Origin: an uncultured Erythrobacter sp.
GTDB taxonomy: Bacteria > Pseudomonadota > Alphaproteobacteria > Sphingomonadales > Sphingomonadaceae
DNA: 64,000 nucleotides
Direction of reading: 5' to 3'
Assembly (NCBI RefSeq): GCF_958304185.1
Contig: NZ_OY284433.1
Span: 1,922,001 to 1,986,000 of the forward strand
Part shown: piece by piece, positions 24,829 through 35,006 of the stretch
Position numbering within the stretch: position 1 is the first letter of the stretch
Layout of the letters: every line of letters starts with the position of its first letter
Notes under the pieces: model-generated
Database searches by the model: none
What the model saw: only the letters and a program-made list of their open reading frames with translations
What the model was told of the DNA's origin: nothing
Made by a program: the position numbers and the translations under genes

Positions 24829-25601
24829 GGCGTGAGGGCCTGCGCGCCGTGCCCCGCCTCGGTCACGATCCGCCGCGACAGGCCCTTGTCCGTCCCGCAC
24901 AGCCTGTCCCACACGCGGAAATATAGCCCGAAGTTGCATCTGTATTCCTCGTGATGACGCTCGTGATGGCTGGCGGTTATCAGCCAGTTCCCCAACGGCG
25001 AGTGAACGAGCCAGCGCGGGAACATCTCCCAGCCCATGTGATTGGTGACGCCCATCACCGTCGCCACGGTCAACACGAGGCCAAGCATCGCAACGTGGAT
25101 CGGCACGACAAACACCAGTACCGGCACCACAATCGCGCCCGTTACCGCCTCGATCGGGTGAAAGCTCATCGCGGTCCACGCGGTCGGTGGGCGGCTGTCG
25201 TGGTGGACGGCGTGGGCCAGCCGGAACCACTTGGGCCGGTGCATCCAGCGGTGGCTCCAGTAAAAACAGGTGTCCTGCACGAAAAGGTAGATCAGCACCG
25301 AAAGCGGGTGATACCACAAGGGCAGGCTCGTCCAGTCGGCGGTCATCTGGGTCCAGCCATGATGCCGCCAGCCCCACAGCACGATCCCTGCCGGTGCGCC
25401 ATAAATCGCCGCGGACAGCAGCGACCAGCGCACCTCGCGTGCGATCTGTGCGCGCTTGCCGTCATACAAACCGGGCCGCATTTTCGCCGTGGCATAGGCG
25501 AACAGCCCGCTGGTCAGCAGATAGCGCAGCGCCACGATCAGCGTGACGGCGAGACTGACGATCAGCAGCGCAATCGGAACGGGCGTGTCAGCGGGGAGCA
25601 T
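24825..25601 (-). CDS. Sterol desaturase/fatty acid hydroxylase family membrane protein
   Basis: 258 residues with about four membrane segments (IALLIVSLAVTLIVALRYLL, AIYGAPAGIVLWGW, IEAVTGAIVVPVLVFVVPIH). The di-iron His clusters of the superfamily are all there: HRWMH, HAVHH, TNHMGW and SHHERHHEEY. Members hydroxylate or desaturate lipids, sterols, hopanoid precursors or carotenoids using oxygen. The substrate is not decided by sequence. The next gene (DUF2141) overlaps its stop. Confidence 0.88.
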   Translation of the reverse strand: MLPADTPVPIALLIVSLAVTLIVALRYLLTSGLFAYATAKMRPGLYDGKRAQIAREVRWSLLSAAIYGAPAGIVLWGWRHHGWTQMTADWTSLPLWYHPLSVLIYLFVQDTCFYWSHRWMHRPKWFRLAHAVHHDSRPPTAWTAMSFHPIEAVTGAIVVPVLVFVVPIHVAMLGLVLTVATVMGVTNHMGWEMFPRWLVHSPLGNWLITASHHERHHEEYRCNFGLYFRVWDRLCGTDKGLSRRIVTEAGHGAQALTP

Positions 25602-25674
25602 CGCCCAATGATATGCCGCAAATCCGAACGGCGCGACAGGATTAAGTCAGGGGAGCTAAGTCAGAGGGCCAAAT

Positions 25675-26190
25675 TCATCCGTGCGAATCGAGCGCCGTCG
25701 CCAACGGGTCGAGCAGCGCCATGTGGCGCCGCATGGCGATCCGCGCGAGGTGTTCGATCTGCGTCTTGCGCCGCGCTGCCGCCAGCGGTTCAAGCGCCGC
25801 GGGGCGCAGAATTTCGGCATCATAGCCATCGGCGACGATCACCCCGCAGGTGCCGGGCCGGTAGGCCTCACTCTCCAGCGGCGCACGGTCGAGCCCCGGC
25901 GGCAAGCCCCAGAAGAACCGGTCGCAATAATCGAGATAATCGGGCCACTTGGCATCGCCGAGCAGGTCTGCGCGGGCGACCTTGATCTCGACGATCACCA
26001 CCAGCCCCTTGGCATCGATCCCCATCAAATCGGCGCGGCGACCGTTCCTCAGCGGCACTTCGGCCAAGCACCAGATGTCGTTGCGCGCAAACAGCCGCCC
26101 GATTCCGCGCGCAACATCGCCAGCGGCGAGCGCCGGCGGCGCGGCCAACGGCATGGACGAATCAGGAGAGGAAATCGGCCCGCCGGTCAT
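25675..26190 (-). CDS. mmcB: MmcB family DNA repair protein
   Basis: 171 residues from ATG 26190 (ATG 26154 is also possible). The restriction-endonuclease-like core shows RRADLMGIDAKGLVVIVEIK (a D...E-x-K site) and DAKWPDYLDYCDRFFWGLPP. MmcB was defined in Caulobacter as a factor in the response to mitomycin C and interstrand crosslinks. ALARIAMRRHMALL ends the fold. It is the second of two closely spaced minus-strand genes; the 128-residue protein gene reads into it from 66 nt upstream. Confidence 0.87.
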   Translation of the reverse strand: MTGGPISSPDSSMPLAAPPALAAGDVARGIGRLFARNDIWCLAEVPLRNGRRADLMGIDAKGLVVIVEIKVARADLLGDAKWPDYLDYCDRFFWGLPPGLDRAPLESEAYRPGTCGVIVADGYDAEILRPAALEPLAAARRKTQIEHLARIAMRRHMALLDPLATALDSHG

Positions 26191-26256
26191 GGGACACGGT
26201 TGGAACGAAAGCGGAACGCAGTCAAGCCGCGTCCGAATGCGATCAGGCAAGCGCCT

Positions 26257-26643
26257 TTAGTCGGGTCGCGGATTGTCGAGCACGCTCACCATTGCGGCGC
26301 GGGCAGCATGAAACTCGCGCCACAGCACCAGCGCCGGAGCCGCCGGGTCCTGCCCCCGGCGGGCCAGGGTACCAAGCGCGGCCAGACCGCTTTCGAGCAT
26401 CGCCGCGCAATCGGCGACAGTCTGTGCGACCAGCGCGCGCTGCCACGGCGCAGCCCGGGCAATCACCGCGCCAAGCTCGCCGCCAATCTCCACCGGCTCA
26501 GGCGCCAGCCGGGCGAGCAGCGCCAATCCGGCCGCCTGCCCGTGAAGCGCCACCAGTGCCTCTGCCAGCGCCTCTGGCGCGGCACTGTCCGCAGGCAGGA
26601 TCGCGGCCTGCGGGGGAATCATCTCGGGCGGAAGCGTGGCCAT
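26257..26643 (-). CDS. Small Ala-rich helical protein of unknown function
   Basis: 128 residues, rich in Ala and Leu, with no signal peptide, membrane segment or metal motif. Helices are predicted throughout (APEALAEALVALHGQAAGLA, LGAVIARAAPWQRALVAQTV, PALVLWREFHAARAAMVSVL). It is upstream of mmcB on the same strand and may share its transcript. I do not recognise the family; conservation in relatives is plausible because the frame has typical codon use. Confidence 0.65.
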   Translation of the reverse strand: MATLPPEMIPPQAAILPADSAAPEALAEALVALHGQAAGLALLARLAPEPVEIGGELGAVIARAAPWQRALVAQTVADCAAMLESGLAALGTLARRGQDPAAPALVLWREFHAARAAMVSVLDNPRPD

Positions 26644-26758
26644 GCAAGGAGCCTAGGCGGGCGTCCTTGCCGATTGGTTAAGCCCGATCTTGGCGATTGC
26701 GCGACCATCCGCGCCCGCCCCGTCCTCGGAACAATTGTGTGGCATCGCGCCCCACCTC

Positions 26759-26787
26759 TTGCTAAGCGCCGCGCCGCGCGCAAGAAT
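26759..26787 (+). promoter_or_regulatory. Predicted sigma-70 promoter of the tRNA-Arg gene
   Basis: TTGCTA (26759-26764) and AAGAAT (26782-26787) are separated by 17 nt, and the tRNA begins 23 nt further on. Both boxes match four of six consensus positions. No other promoter-like pair is apparent in the 165 nt before the tRNA. Confidence 0.4.
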
Positions 26788-26809
26788 AGTGTGCACCGCA
26801 TGGCACCAT

Positions 26810-26886
26810 GCACCCGTAGCTCAGCTGGATAGAGTGCTGCCCTCCGAAGGCAGAGGTCACAGGTTCGAATCCTGTCGGGTGCGCCA
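26810..26886 (+). tRNA. tRNA-Arg (anticodon CCG)
   Basis: 77 nt including an encoded CCA. The acceptor stem GCACCCG pairs with CGGGTGC, the anticodon stem CTGCC with GGCAG, and the anticodon loop CTCCGAA puts CCG at 26844-26846, reading CGG. The T arm has GGTTCGAATCC. It lies between convergent minus-strand genes and has its own probable promoter. Confidence 0.96.
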
Positions 26887-26939
26887 CCTTCGAACAACCA
26901 CCCATCGGATCAGCAGGCGGCGCTGCCCGCTGCCGCTCC

Positions 26940-28880
26940 CTATTTCGCCGGGGCCGGTTTGAGGTAACGTTCGAACCAATCCACTGTGCGCTTGAGCGAA
27001 TCGAGCTGGTTTTCGCGCTTTCTGAAGCCGTGACCTTCGGCGGGGTAGAACACCGTCTCAACCGTGTTGCCTTTGGCTTTGAGGATGTCGTCCACCTCCT
27101 GCGCCTGACCGCGCGGGACACGGATGTCGTTATCCCCCTGGATTGTCAGCAGCGGGGCCTTGGCATTGGCGATATAGGTCAGGGGTGAGGCGCGGTCATA
27201 GCCCTCGGAATTCTCTTCTGGCGTGCCCATCAGGCTGCGCAGGTAGGCCTTCAGCACCTCGTCCATGTCGCGGTACATGGTGCGCCAGTTGATGATGCCG
27301 AAAAACTGCACTGCGGCGGCGAATTCATCGGGCGCCTTGCCGATCGCCATCAGCGTCATGAACCCGCCGTAAGAACCGCCGAAGATGCCGACGCGCTTGG
27401 GATCGACATAGCCACTTTGGACGAGGAACTGCTTGGCCGCGATCACGTCCTTGAGATCGCCGCCGCCCATATCGTCGTAATTGGCCGCCTGAAATGCCTT
27501 GCCGTAGCCGGTCGAGCCGCGGAAATTGGGCGCGATGATGATGAACCCACGGCTGGCGAGCGCGGCGGCGATATCATCGAAATAGTCGTCGGTCTTGCCG
27601 GTCGGCCCGCCGTGCGGGAAGACGATTGCGGGGTTGCTGCCGTCACGCTTGAGGTTCGCGGGCATCGTCACCAGCGCGCTGATGCGGGTGCCATCGAAGC
27701 TGGTGTAGGTCACCATCTGGGAGCCCGCCAGCGCTTCGGGCCGCAGACTGGCGAGGGCAAGCTGCGTGATCGGCGTCACGGTGTTATCGGCCAAATCATA
27801 GCGGTTGAGCTCGCCCGCGACGTTCGCGGCCATGTTCACCACCAGCAGCGACTTTCCATCGGGCGAGCGCGGATCGTTGCCGGTCGTGTAATTGATGCCG
27901 GTGGGCAGTTTCAGCGCGGTTTCCGCGCCGGTCGCCAGATCGTACCGCACCAAGGTGCTGCGCAAATCGTCAGAGCTTTCGACCAGCAGGGCCTTGCCAT
28001 CGCGCGTGAAGCGCAGCGCCGACTGGTCCCAGACGATCGGCTTCGGCCACTGCCACTGACTGGTCTTGAGGTTGTAGAGCCCGGCGCGGGGGCGGCCGAT
28101 TTCGGCATCGGTGGTGACAGCGAGCCATTCGCCATCGGGGCTCACATCCATCACCCGGAAGATCGTGTCGTCCTGCCCGAGCACCTTGGTCGCCTTGCCG
28201 CTGGCCACATCGACGCGCCAGATTTCGGTCATGGTCGAATCGATCTTGTCGCGGTTGACGAAAATCGTCTGGCCGCCATCCGCCCAGAGCCGGGGCGACC
28301 AGTCGAAGTCGGGATCGGCCTCGGCGGTAAGCACGCGTACCGTGCCATCGGGGCTGAGCACAGCGAGATTGGACTGCGCCTCGCTCTTCTTCTTGACCGA
28401 CAGCGCAATCCGTCCGTCCGCGCCGCCCGGCACCATCGCCCGCTCACTGAGGTCCGGGGTGGCGGTGACCCGCTCTACCGCGCCGCCACTGGTGGGGACG
28501 CGGTAGAGATCGTAATATTCATCCCCGCCCTGATCCTGTGTGAAATAGAGCCACTTGCCATCGCGCGACGCCGTGAGACCGCCTTGTGCGTCGTCCGACT
28601 GGGTCATCTGCAGCGGCCAGCTGCCGTCCGCGTCGGTGCGCCAGATGTTGAAGCGACCTGTGAGGTTGGTCGACACGAATACGTGCTTGCCATCCGCGCT
28701 CCAGGTCACGCTACCGACGCTGCGCGAGTTGCCGATATCGTCAAGCGGCACCTCGCGTGCCTCGGGGTTGGCGGGCGAAATCAGGCTTTGCGGATCAGTG
28801 ACCGGCCGCTCAGGCGTGGCAATCTGAGCCGCCAGCGGTGAGGCCGATAACAACAGGATCGTGGTGATAATCGAACGCAT
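26940..28880 (-). CDS. S9 family prolyl oligopeptidase-type peptidase
   Basis: 646 residues from ATG 28880. Signal peptide [19 protein letters not shown]. The first ~390 residues form a beta-propeller ([43 protein letters not shown] repeats), the last ~250 an alpha/beta-hydrolase. The nucleophile is S503 in [12 protein letters not shown]; Asp is in [13 protein letters not shown] and His in [10 protein letters not shown]. Periplasmic or outer-surface peptide degradation is likely. A small stem-loop (28937-28950) sits in its leader. Confidence 0.93.
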   Translation of the reverse strand: MRSIITTILLLSASPLAAQIATPERPVTDPQSLISPANPEAREVPLDDIGNSRSVGSVTWSADGKHVFVSTNLTGRFNIWRTDADGSWPLQMTQSDDAQGGLTASRDGKWLYFTQDQGGDEYYDLYRVPTSGGAVERVTATPDLSERAMVPGGADGRIALSVKKKSEAQSNLAVLSPDGTVRVLTAEADPDFDWSPRLWADGGQTIFVNRDKIDSTMTEIWRVDVASGKATKVLGQDDTIFRVMDVSPDGEWLAVTTDAEIGRPRAGLYNLKTSQWQWPKPIVWDQSALRFTRDGKALLVESSDDLRSTLVRYDLATGAETALKLPTGINYTTGNDPRSPDGKSLLVVNMAANVAGELNRYDLADNTVTPITQLALASLRPEALAGSQMVTYTSFDGTRISALVTMPANLKRDGSNPAIVFPHGGPTGKTDDYFDDIAAALASRGFIIIAPNFRGSTGYGKAFQAANYDDMGGGDLKDVIAAKQFLVQSGYVDPKRVGIFGGSYGGFMTLMAIGKAPDEFAAAVQFFGIINWRTMYRDMDEVLKAYLRSLMGTPEENSEGYDRASPLTYIANAKAPLLTIQGDNDIRVPRGQAQEVDDILKAKGNTVETVFYPAEGHGFRKRENQLDSLKRTVDWFERYLKPAPAK

Positions 28881-29001
28881 GGTGGTTCCCCCCAGTGGCC
28901 GCCTGCCCGGCTCCCGCGCTGGCAGACTCGCAAATGTGCACTTTCGTGCATTCCCCGGAGGGACCATACCAAAAGGGCGCGGCGGCGCCAGTGCCGAGAA
29001 A

Positions 29002-29520
29002 TCAGCCGAGCGGCGCGGAAGGCCCGCGATCGGGCAGCGCGATCAGCTCTTCGAGGAACAGCGCGATCAGGCCTGACTGGGAGTCGACACCGGCCTTGGC
29101 ATAAACCCGGGTGAGCTGTGCGCGCACGGTGCCTGCCGCCGAACCGCGCAAGGCTGCGATCTCGGCGATATCGCAGCCTTTCAGAGCGAACAGAGCCACG
29201 TCCGCCTCCGCCGCGGTGAGCTGCCATTCCGCGAACCGAAGCGTAATCAGGTCAGACATCGCGCCTTGCGCCGCGGCAACCGCGGCCTCGTCGCGCCGGG
29301 CAGCCGCGATCAGGCTGCGCACCTGCAAACTTCCCAGCACCACCGCGACCAGCAGGGCGATAGCCGCCATGCCTTCGACCGCCAGATGCAGGCCGATCCC
29401 ATCCGCCACAACATCGCCGACCAGATCGGCCAAAAAGAACGCGCAGGCCAAGGCTTGCAACGCCACCAGGATGCTGATCCCGGTAGCCTTGCGTTCAATG
29501 CTGCGCGCTCTTGCGTTCAT
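29002..29520 (-). CDS. Membrane-anchored LuxR-type HTH regulator
   Basis: 172 residues. Two hydrophobic segments near the N-terminus (ISILVALQALACAFFLADLV and GMAAIALLVAVVLGSLQV) are followed by a short linker and a C-terminal LuxR/GerE helix-turn-helix: QLTAAEADVALFALKGCDIA, EIAALRGSAAGTVRAQLTRV, YAKAGVDSQSGLIALF. A DNA-binding domain tethered to the membrane is less common than a soluble LuxR. It ends 121 nt from the S9 peptidase start and follows the b-type cytochrome gene by 9 nt, so it probably shares a transcript with the cytochrome. Confidence 0.85.
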   Translation of the reverse strand: MNARARSIERKATGISILVALQALACAFFLADLVGDVVADGIGLHLAVEGMAAIALLVAVVLGSLQVRSLIAAARRDEAAVAAAQGAMSDLITLRFAEWQLTAAEADVALFALKGCDIAEIAALRGSAAGTVRAQLTRVYAKAGVDSQSGLIALFLEELIALPDRGPSAPLG

Positions 29521-29529
29521 GTCACGTGC

Positions 29530-30150
29530 CTATCGCCCGAACGGAGCCATCGCCACCAGAACCTGCTTACCGCTCCGCCGGGTCTCGAAGATTACCCCGG
29601 CAAGGTGGAGCAGGATGAGCAGGTAGAGCAAGTTGGCGGCAGTTTCGTGGATTTCGCCGAGCAGGCCTTCTTCGCCTTCCTCTTCGCCGTCCCCCTCTTC
29701 GCTGGCCTCGTCATGGCTCTCCCCTGAGACAGCGATGCTGCGATGTTCCTCTTCCCGCTCCGCGCCATCCCACGGGGGCGGTCCGGCCATCGTGACCCCG
29801 GTGGCGATGATCGTCAGCAGACAGCCCCAGATGGCATAGACCATCAGCGCGCCAAGCGGATTGTGCGAGGCGTGCGGGGTGACGGTGCCAGCCCGGATGT
29901 CGCGCAGATGGGCGAATGCTTTGCGCGGGCTCGGCCAGAAGGCGGCAAAGCGCGCTTCGGCCGGGCCGACCAGCCCCCACAACAGGCGCAGTCCGAGGAT
30001 TGCGGCGAGCCCGTAGCCGACCCAGATGTGCGGGCCGGAGCCTTCTTCGGTGATGAGGGCATTGGCGAGCACGGCCAAGGCGATCGACCAGTGCGTGATC
30101 CGGACGATCGGATCCCAGCGGCGACGGGCGGGTGTGGTTGTAGCGGTCAT
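29530..30150 (-). CDS. Cytochrome b561/b6-type membrane protein with acidic insert
   Basis: 206 residues. Di-heme b-type cytochrome domain of the Ni/Fe-hydrogenase/DUF4405-like family: first heme His in RITHWSIALAVLANALI, further segments GYGLAAILGLRLLWGLVGPA and ALMVYAIWGCLLTIIATGV, and the last with His in LLYLLILLHLAGVIF. Between the third and fourth segments is an acidic, polar insert of about 35 residues (EREEEHRSIAVSG, ASEEGDGEEEGEEG) with several His and Glu, which might bind metal. It transfers electrons between quinone and a periplasmic partner. Confidence 0.85.
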   Translation of the reverse strand: MTATTTPARRRWDPIVRITHWSIALAVLANALITEEGSGPHIWVGYGLAAILGLRLLWGLVGPAEARFAAFWPSPRKAFAHLRDIRAGTVTPHASHNPLGALMVYAIWGCLLTIIATGVTMAGPPPWDGAEREEEHRSIAVSGESHDEASEEGDGEEEGEEGLLGEIHETAANLLYLLILLHLAGVIFETRRSGKQVLVAMAPFGR

Positions 30151-30304
30151 GGCGCATCCTTTGTGAAAGGTGCCAGCGACTGCCCTGGATATTGGGGGGA
30201 CAAAGCAAGCCGCTGACCCGCGTCATGTGAGCTGGCCTGAACCGCCGCGCGATTGGCGATCTGCTTATCCGGCCCTGCCTAAGCAGGTGCTTATGGCCAG
30301 CGCC

Positions 30305-31009
30305 TCAGACACTGACCCCGAACAGGCGTCCCACCAGAGCCGTGGTCGCCATTGCGAACGCGCCCCAGCCCACCACCCGGAGCGTTGCGGGGATAAGCGG
30401 CGCGGCACCGGCTTTGGCGCCGAGCGCGCCGAGGATGGCCAGCGCGATGATCGATACCGCCACCACGGTGAAGGTGATCGCGTCGGCCGGTGCGAGCCAC
30501 GCCGCCGCCAAGGGCACGGCCGCCGCCGCGCTGAAGGTCAGCCCCGATGCCAGTGCCGCCTGCAACGGGCGGGCCGCAAGCTGGTCCGACAGGCCGAGCT
30601 CGTCGCGCACGTGCGCTGCCAAGGGATCGAGCGTGGTCAGCTCGCGTGCCACGGCAGCAGCGGTCTGTTCGCTGAGGCCGCGCGCGCGGTAGATCGCGGC
30701 GAGCTCCGCCTCTTCGTCGGCTGGCGTGGCGGCCAGCGCCTCCGCCTCACGGCGAATGTCGGCCTGTTCGGAATCGGCCTGGCTGGAGACCGAGATATAC
30801 TCGCCCGCCGCCATCGACATGGCACCGGCCATCAGCGCCGCCACCCCGGCAACCATGATCGCGCCCGGTTCAGGCGTCGCCGCCGCCACACCGATGATCA
30901 GCGAAGACACCGAGATGATCCCGTCATTGGCTCCCAGTACGGATGCCCGCAGCCAGCCGGTGCGGTGGACATAGTGCGGATCGTCAGGGTGGGCGGTGGC
31001 GGTTGTCAT
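30305..31009 (-). CDS. VIT1/CCC1 family iron/manganese transporter
   Basis: 234 residues, five membrane segments. Family motifs: GWLRASVLGANDGIISVSSL, a metal-binding helix MAAGEYISVSSQADSEQADI and a cytosolic acidic helix region RREAEALAATPADEEAELAA. Members move Fe2+ or Mn2+ out of the cytosol (into a vacuole in eukaryotes). The AGE-Y-SV-S-Q sequence is the VIT signature. It is divergent from kdpF; a short inverted repeat (CTGCTTA/TAAGCAG at 30261-30286) lies 18 nt past its stop. Confidence 0.9.
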   Translation of the reverse strand: MTTATAHPDDPHYVHRTGWLRASVLGANDGIISVSSLIIGVAAATPEPGAIMVAGVAALMAGAMSMAAGEYISVSSQADSEQADIRREAEALAATPADEEAELAAIYRARGLSEQTAAAVARELTTLDPLAAHVRDELGLSDQLAARPLQAALASGLTFSAAAAVPLAAAWLAPADAITFTVVAVSIIALAILGALGAKAGAAPLIPATLRVVGWGAFAMATTALVGRLFGVSV

Positions 31010-31215
31010 CGTTCTGTGGCTCCACCGGGCTTGCTCCCCGGTTCTTGGGCGCGAGTGTCCGCCTATCGGGGCCGGATTGCAACTGCGGGAGCATTTGCGC
31101 GCAGAGGAAACGGCGCACCGCTTTCACGCGGATTTAATGTCAGCGCCCCAGATCCCCCTGCGACTTTTCATGGGCGGCGCGCGCATTGGCGGGGCTTCCA
31201 TTTGAGGAGCCTTAG

Positions 31216-31305
31216 ATGACCTTCGATCTCCTGCTGGCCGCGCTCGTTGCGCTCGGCCTGTTTGCCTATCTGGTGTTCGTGCTGCTCAAGCCGGAGCGGT
31301 TCTGA
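31216..31305 (+). CDS. kdpF: KdpF, small subunit of the Kdp potassium pump
   Basis: 29 residues, one membrane helix: [20 protein letters not shown] then FVLLKPERF. This is the KdpF pattern, including the PERF ending. KdpF stabilises the KdpABC complex. GAGGAG lies about 10 nt before the ATG. The stop overlaps the kdpB ATG (TGATG at 31303-31307), so kdpB follows directly, not kdpA. Confidence 0.9.
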   Translation: MTFDLLLAALVALGLFAYLVFVLLKPERF

Positions 31306-33314
31306 TGGCAAGCGCCGGGATGTTCGAGCGCGCGCTGGTGGGGCCTGCCATCCGCGACGCCTTCACCAAGCTCGATCCGCGCACGCTGGCGCGCAATCCG
31401 GTGATGTTCGCTACGGCGGTGACCGCGGCGACGGCGACGCTGGTGCTGTTCTACAACCTGTCGATGGGCACGGGCGACGCTCTGTTCGAAGGCCAGCTGG
31501 TGTTCTGGCTGTGGTTGACAGTGCTGTTCGGCAATTTCGCCGAGGCGCTGGCTGAGGGGCGCGGCAAGGCGCAGGCGGCGAGCCTGAGAGCGACCAAGGA
31601 TCAGCTGATCGCCTACCGCATCGGCCGCGATGGCGCGGCGCAGCAAATCCCCGCCACACAGCTCCAGCGCGGCGATGTGGTGCTGGTGGTCGCAGGCCAG
31701 CAGATCCCGGCCGATGGCGAAGTCGTGGCCGGGGTCGCTTCGGTCAACGAGGCCGCGATCACCGGCGAAAGCGCGCCCGTGATCCGGGAGGCGGGCGGAG
31801 ATCGCTCTGCCGTGACGGCGGGGACCACCGTGATCTCGGATGAACTCCGCATCAAGGTGACGGCCGAACCGGGGGCGGGCTTTCTCGACCGGATGATCGC
31901 GCTGGTCGAAGGCGCGAGCCGCCAGAAGACCCCCAACGAAATCGCGCTGACGATTCTGCTCACCGGGCTGACGCTGGTGTTCCTGATCGCGGTCGGCACG
32001 CTCCCTGCGTTTGCCGCCTATGCCGGGGGCAGCATCGCCGTGCCGGTGCTGATCGCGCTGTTTGTGGCACTGATCCCGACCACGATTTCGGGGTTGCTTT
32101 CGGCAATTGGCATCGCGGGCATGGACCGACTGATCCGCTTCAACGTGCTCGCGAAATCCGGCCGCGCGGTCGAGGCGGCGGGGGACATCGGCACGCTGTT
32201 GCTCGACAAGACCGGCACCATCACCATCGGCGACCGGCAAGCGAGCGAATTTGTGGCGCTGACCGGGGTGGCCGAGGCTGACCTGATCTCCGCCGCCCGC
32301 CTTGCCAGCCTCGCCGACGAGACGCCCGAGGGCCGCTCCATCGTGGTTCTGGCGGGCGAGGGCGAACCGCTCGCATCCGGCGCCGAGGTGGTGGGCTTCA
32401 CCGCCCAGACCCGGGTCAGCGGCATCGACCAGCAGGGTCGCAGCATCCGCAAGGGTGCGGTCGACGCCGTCCTCAAGCTCGGGGAGTTCCCGGAGAGCGC
32501 GGTGATCGAATTGCGCCGGATCACCGACCGGATCGCGCAGGCAGGTGGCACCCCGCTGGCCGTGACCGAGAACGGTCGGCTGCTCGGCGCAGTGCATCTG
32601 AAGGACATCGTCAAGGCGGGCATCCGCGAACGGTTTGTCGAGCTGCGCCGGATGGGCATCCGCACCGTGATGATCACCGGCGACAACCCCTTGACCGCCG
32701 CCGCCATCGCGGCCGAGGCGGGGGTCGACGATTTCCTCGCCGAGGCGACGCCCGAGGACAAGCTCGCCTACATCCGCAAGGAACAGGCCGAGGGCAAGCT
32801 AGTCGCCATGTGCGGCGACGGCACCAATGACGCGCCTGCCCTTGCCCAATCGGATGTCGGCGTCGCCATGAACACCGGCACCCAGGCCGCGCGCGAGGCG
32901 GGCAACATGGTCGATCTCGACAGCGATCCGACCAAGCTGATCGAGGTGGTCGGCATCGGCAAGCAATTGCTGATGACGCGCGGGGCGCTCACCACTTTCT
33001 CGATCGCCAATGATGTCGCCAAGTATTTCGCGATCCTGCCCGCGATTTTCGTGGTGCTCTATCCCGGGTTAGGCGCGCTCAATGTGATGGGGCTGGCCAG
33101 CCCAAGCAGTGCGATTCTGTCCGCGATCATCTTCAACGCGCTGATCATTCCGCTGCTGGTGCCGCTGGCGCTGAAAGGGGTGGCTTACCGCCCGATGCCC
33201 GCTGCCAGCCAGCTGCTGCGCAACCTCGCGATCTATGGCGGCGGCGGCGTCATCGCGCCCTTCATCGGCATCAAGCTCATCGATCTTGCTGTTGCCGGCC
33301 TCGGCCTGGCCTGA
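31305..33314 (+). CDS. kdpB: KdpB, P-type ATPase subunit of the potassium pump
   Basis: 669 residues. P-type ATPase core: actuator [13 protein letters not shown], phosphorylation site [15 protein letters not shown], nucleotide-binding domain with KGAVDAVLK, and hinge [20 protein letters not shown]. It hydrolyses ATP to drive K+ uptake through KdpA at low external K+. The start overlaps the kdpF stop; kdpA starts 19 nt after its end with AAGGAA as Shine-Dalgarno. Confidence 0.97.
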   Translation: MASAGMFERALVGPAIRDAFTKLDPRTLARNPVMFATAVTAATATLVLFYNLSMGTGDALFEGQLVFWLWLTVLFGNFAEALAEGRGKAQAASLRATKDQLIAYRIGRDGAAQQIPATQLQRGDVVLVVAGQQIPADGEVVAGVASVNEAAITGESAPVIREAGGDRSAVTAGTTVISDELRIKVTAEPGAGFLDRMIALVEGASRQKTPNEIALTILLTGLTLVFLIAVGTLPAFAAYAGGSIAVPVLIALFVALIPTTISGLLSAIGIAGMDRLIRFNVLAKSGRAVEAAGDIGTLLLDKTGTITIGDRQASEFVALTGVAEADLISAARLASLADETPEGRSIVVLAGEGEPLASGAEVVGFTAQTRVSGIDQQGRSIRKGAVDAVLKLGEFPESAVIELRRITDRIAQAGGTPLAVTENGRLLGAVHLKDIVKAGIRERFVELRRMGIRTVMITGDNPLTAAAIAAEAGVDDFLAEATPEDKLAYIRKEQAEGKLVAMCGDGTNDAPALAQSDVGVAMNTGTQAAREAGNMVDLDSDPTKLIEVVGIGKQLLMTRGALTTFSIANDVAKYFAILPAIFVVLYPGLGALNVMGLASPSSAILSAIIFNALIIPLLVPLALKGVAYRPMPAASQLLRNLAIYGGGGVIAPFIGIKLIDLAVAGLGLA

Positions 33315-33333
33315 GCCGCAAAGGAATAATCCC

Positions 33334-34992
33334 ATGCTTGCAAGCATCCTTACCATCACTCTTGTCATCGGCGGCACGGCGCTCTTGTCCTGGCCGCTCG
33401 GCACATACATGGCCGCGCTGTTTTCGGGCCGTTTCGCCCGCGCTGACCGGCTGTTCACCCGCGCGGTCGGCCATGCGGAGGGGCAGGACTGGAAGGCCTA
33501 TGCCCTCGCGCTGGCCGCCTTCAACCTGGTCATGTTCGTGTTCGTCTTTGCGCTGCTGGCGACCCATCACCTGCTGCCGCTGAACCCCGACGGACAGGGC
33601 GCGACCAGCCTGCACCTGATCTTCAACACCGCTGCATCCTTCGTCACCAACACCAATCTCCAGCACTATTCGGGCGAGAGCACCTTCAGCTACCTCGCAC
33701 AGCTGGGCGGGCTGATGTGGCTGCAATTCGTCTCGGCCGCGACCGGGATCGCGGCGCTGGCGGCACTGGCGCGGGGGATCGGCGGGCAGGCGAGCATGGG
33801 GAACTTCTTCCTCGATGTGCAGCGGGCGACCTTCCTGATCCTGCTGCCGCTGGCGATCATCGTTGCCGGATGGCTCGCGCTTTCGGGTGTGCCGATGACG
33901 CTGGACGGCGCTGCGACCGTCACGACGCTGGAAGGCGCGGCGCAGACCATCGCCCGCGGGCCAGTGGCGGCTTTCATCGCGATCAAGCAGCTCGGCACCA
34001 ATGGTGGCGGGTTCTTCGGCCCCAATTCCACCCACCCGCTCGAAAACCCCAGCTTCTGGGCGAACCTCATCGAGCTGGCCTCGATCATCATCATCCCGAT
34101 GGCCTGCGTCTGGATGTTCGGGAGGATGATCAACCGCCCCCGCCATGCGATGGTGCTGTTCGGCGTGATGGCTGCGCTGCTGGCAATCAAGCTGACCGCC
34201 GCCGTTAGCTTCGAGAGCGCCCCCACCATGGCCTTTGCCGACCTCCCGGTTCAGCAGGACGTTGGCAATCTCGAAGGCAAGGAATTGCGCCTCGGCGCGA
34301 TCACCGGGCCAGTCTGGGCGGCACTGACCACCGCGACCAGCAATGGTTCGGTCGGCGCGATGCATGACAGCCTCAACCCGCTCACCGGCCTCGTGCCGAT
34401 GGCCGGGATGTGGCTCAACGAGACCTTCGGCGGCGTCGGTGTCGGCATGATCAATATGTTCCTCTACATCGCGCTCGCCGTGTTCGTGGCAGGGATGATG
34501 GTGGGGCGAACGCCGGAGTATCTCGGCCACCGGATCGAGGGGCGCGAGATGCGGCTGGTGGTGCTGGCGCTGATCAGCCACCCGCTGCTGATCCTCGGCG
34601 GCACGGCGCTGTTCGCGGCGACCCCGTGGGGGCTGGACACCCTCAACAACACGGGCGCACACGGTTTTTCCGAGATCCTCTATGAGTTCAGCTCTGCCGC
34701 CGCCAACAATGGCTCCGGGTTCGAAGGGCTGGGTGACAACACCCCGGCGTGGAACATCGCCACCGGCCTGGTCATGCTGATCGCGCGGTTCCTGCCGATC
34801 ATCGTCCCGCTCGCCATCGTCGGCTCACTGATGGCCAAGCGCCGCAGCGCCGAAAGCGCGGGCACGCTGAGCGTCGAGGGGCCGACCTTCGGGGTGATGC
34901 TGTTCATCACCATCCTGATCTTCGGCGCACTGACCTTCTTCCCCGCCGCCGCGCTCGGCCCGATTGCCGAGCATGTCACCCTGATGCGCTGA
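33334..34992 (+). CDS. kdpA: KdpA, K+-translocating subunit
   Basis: 552 residues, ten membrane segments expected. Superfamily-of-K+-transporter selectivity regions are seen: SFVTNTNLQHYSGES, KQLGTNGGGFFGPNSTHPLE, TTATSNGSVGAMHDSLNPLT and SSAAANNGSGFEGLGDNTPA. ATG 33334 (MLASILTITLVIGG) is chosen; the frame upstream overlaps kdpB. kdpC starts 14 nt downstream. In E. coli kdpA precedes kdpB; here the order is reversed. Confidence 0.96.
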   Translation: MLASILTITLVIGGTALLSWPLGTYMAALFSGRFARADRLFTRAVGHAEGQDWKAYALALAAFNLVMFVFVFALLATHHLLPLNPDGQGATSLHLIFNTAASFVTNTNLQHYSGESTFSYLAQLGGLMWLQFVSAATGIAALAALARGIGGQASMGNFFLDVQRATFLILLPLAIIVAGWLALSGVPMTLDGAATVTTLEGAAQTIARGPVAAFIAIKQLGTNGGGFFGPNSTHPLENPSFWANLIELASIIIIPMACVWMFGRMINRPRHAMVLFGVMAALLAIKLTAAVSFESAPTMAFADLPVQQDVGNLEGKELRLGAITGPVWAALTTATSNGSVGAMHDSLNPLTGLVPMAGMWLNETFGGVGVGMINMFLYIALAVFVAGMMVGRTPEYLGHRIEGREMRLVVLALISHPLLILGGTALFAATPWGLDTLNNTGAHGFSEILYEFSSAAANNGSGFEGLGDNTPAWNIATGLVMLIARFLPIIVPLAIVGSLMAKRRSAESAGTLSVEGPTFGVMLFITILIFGALTFFPAAALGPIAEHVTLMR

Positions 34993-35006
34993 GGAGCACC
35001 TTCGCG

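Noticed and set aside
27417..28841. A 474-codon open frame on the plus strand
   Set aside because: Antisense to the S9 peptidase with intact catalytic triad; no motifs.
28937..28950. TGCAC-TTTC-GTGCA stem-loop in the leader of the S9 peptidase gene
   Set aside because: Five pairs only, no T run, no matching site elsewhere; too weak to name.
31010..31100. Stem-loop ahead of the VIT-like transporter resembling a manganese riboswitch
   Set aside because: Only a short CCGGG/CCCGG stem is visible; the conserved yybP-ykoY loops are not found.
31010..31215. KdpE binding site before kdpF
   Set aside because: No T-rich pair of half-sites could be picked out with confidence.
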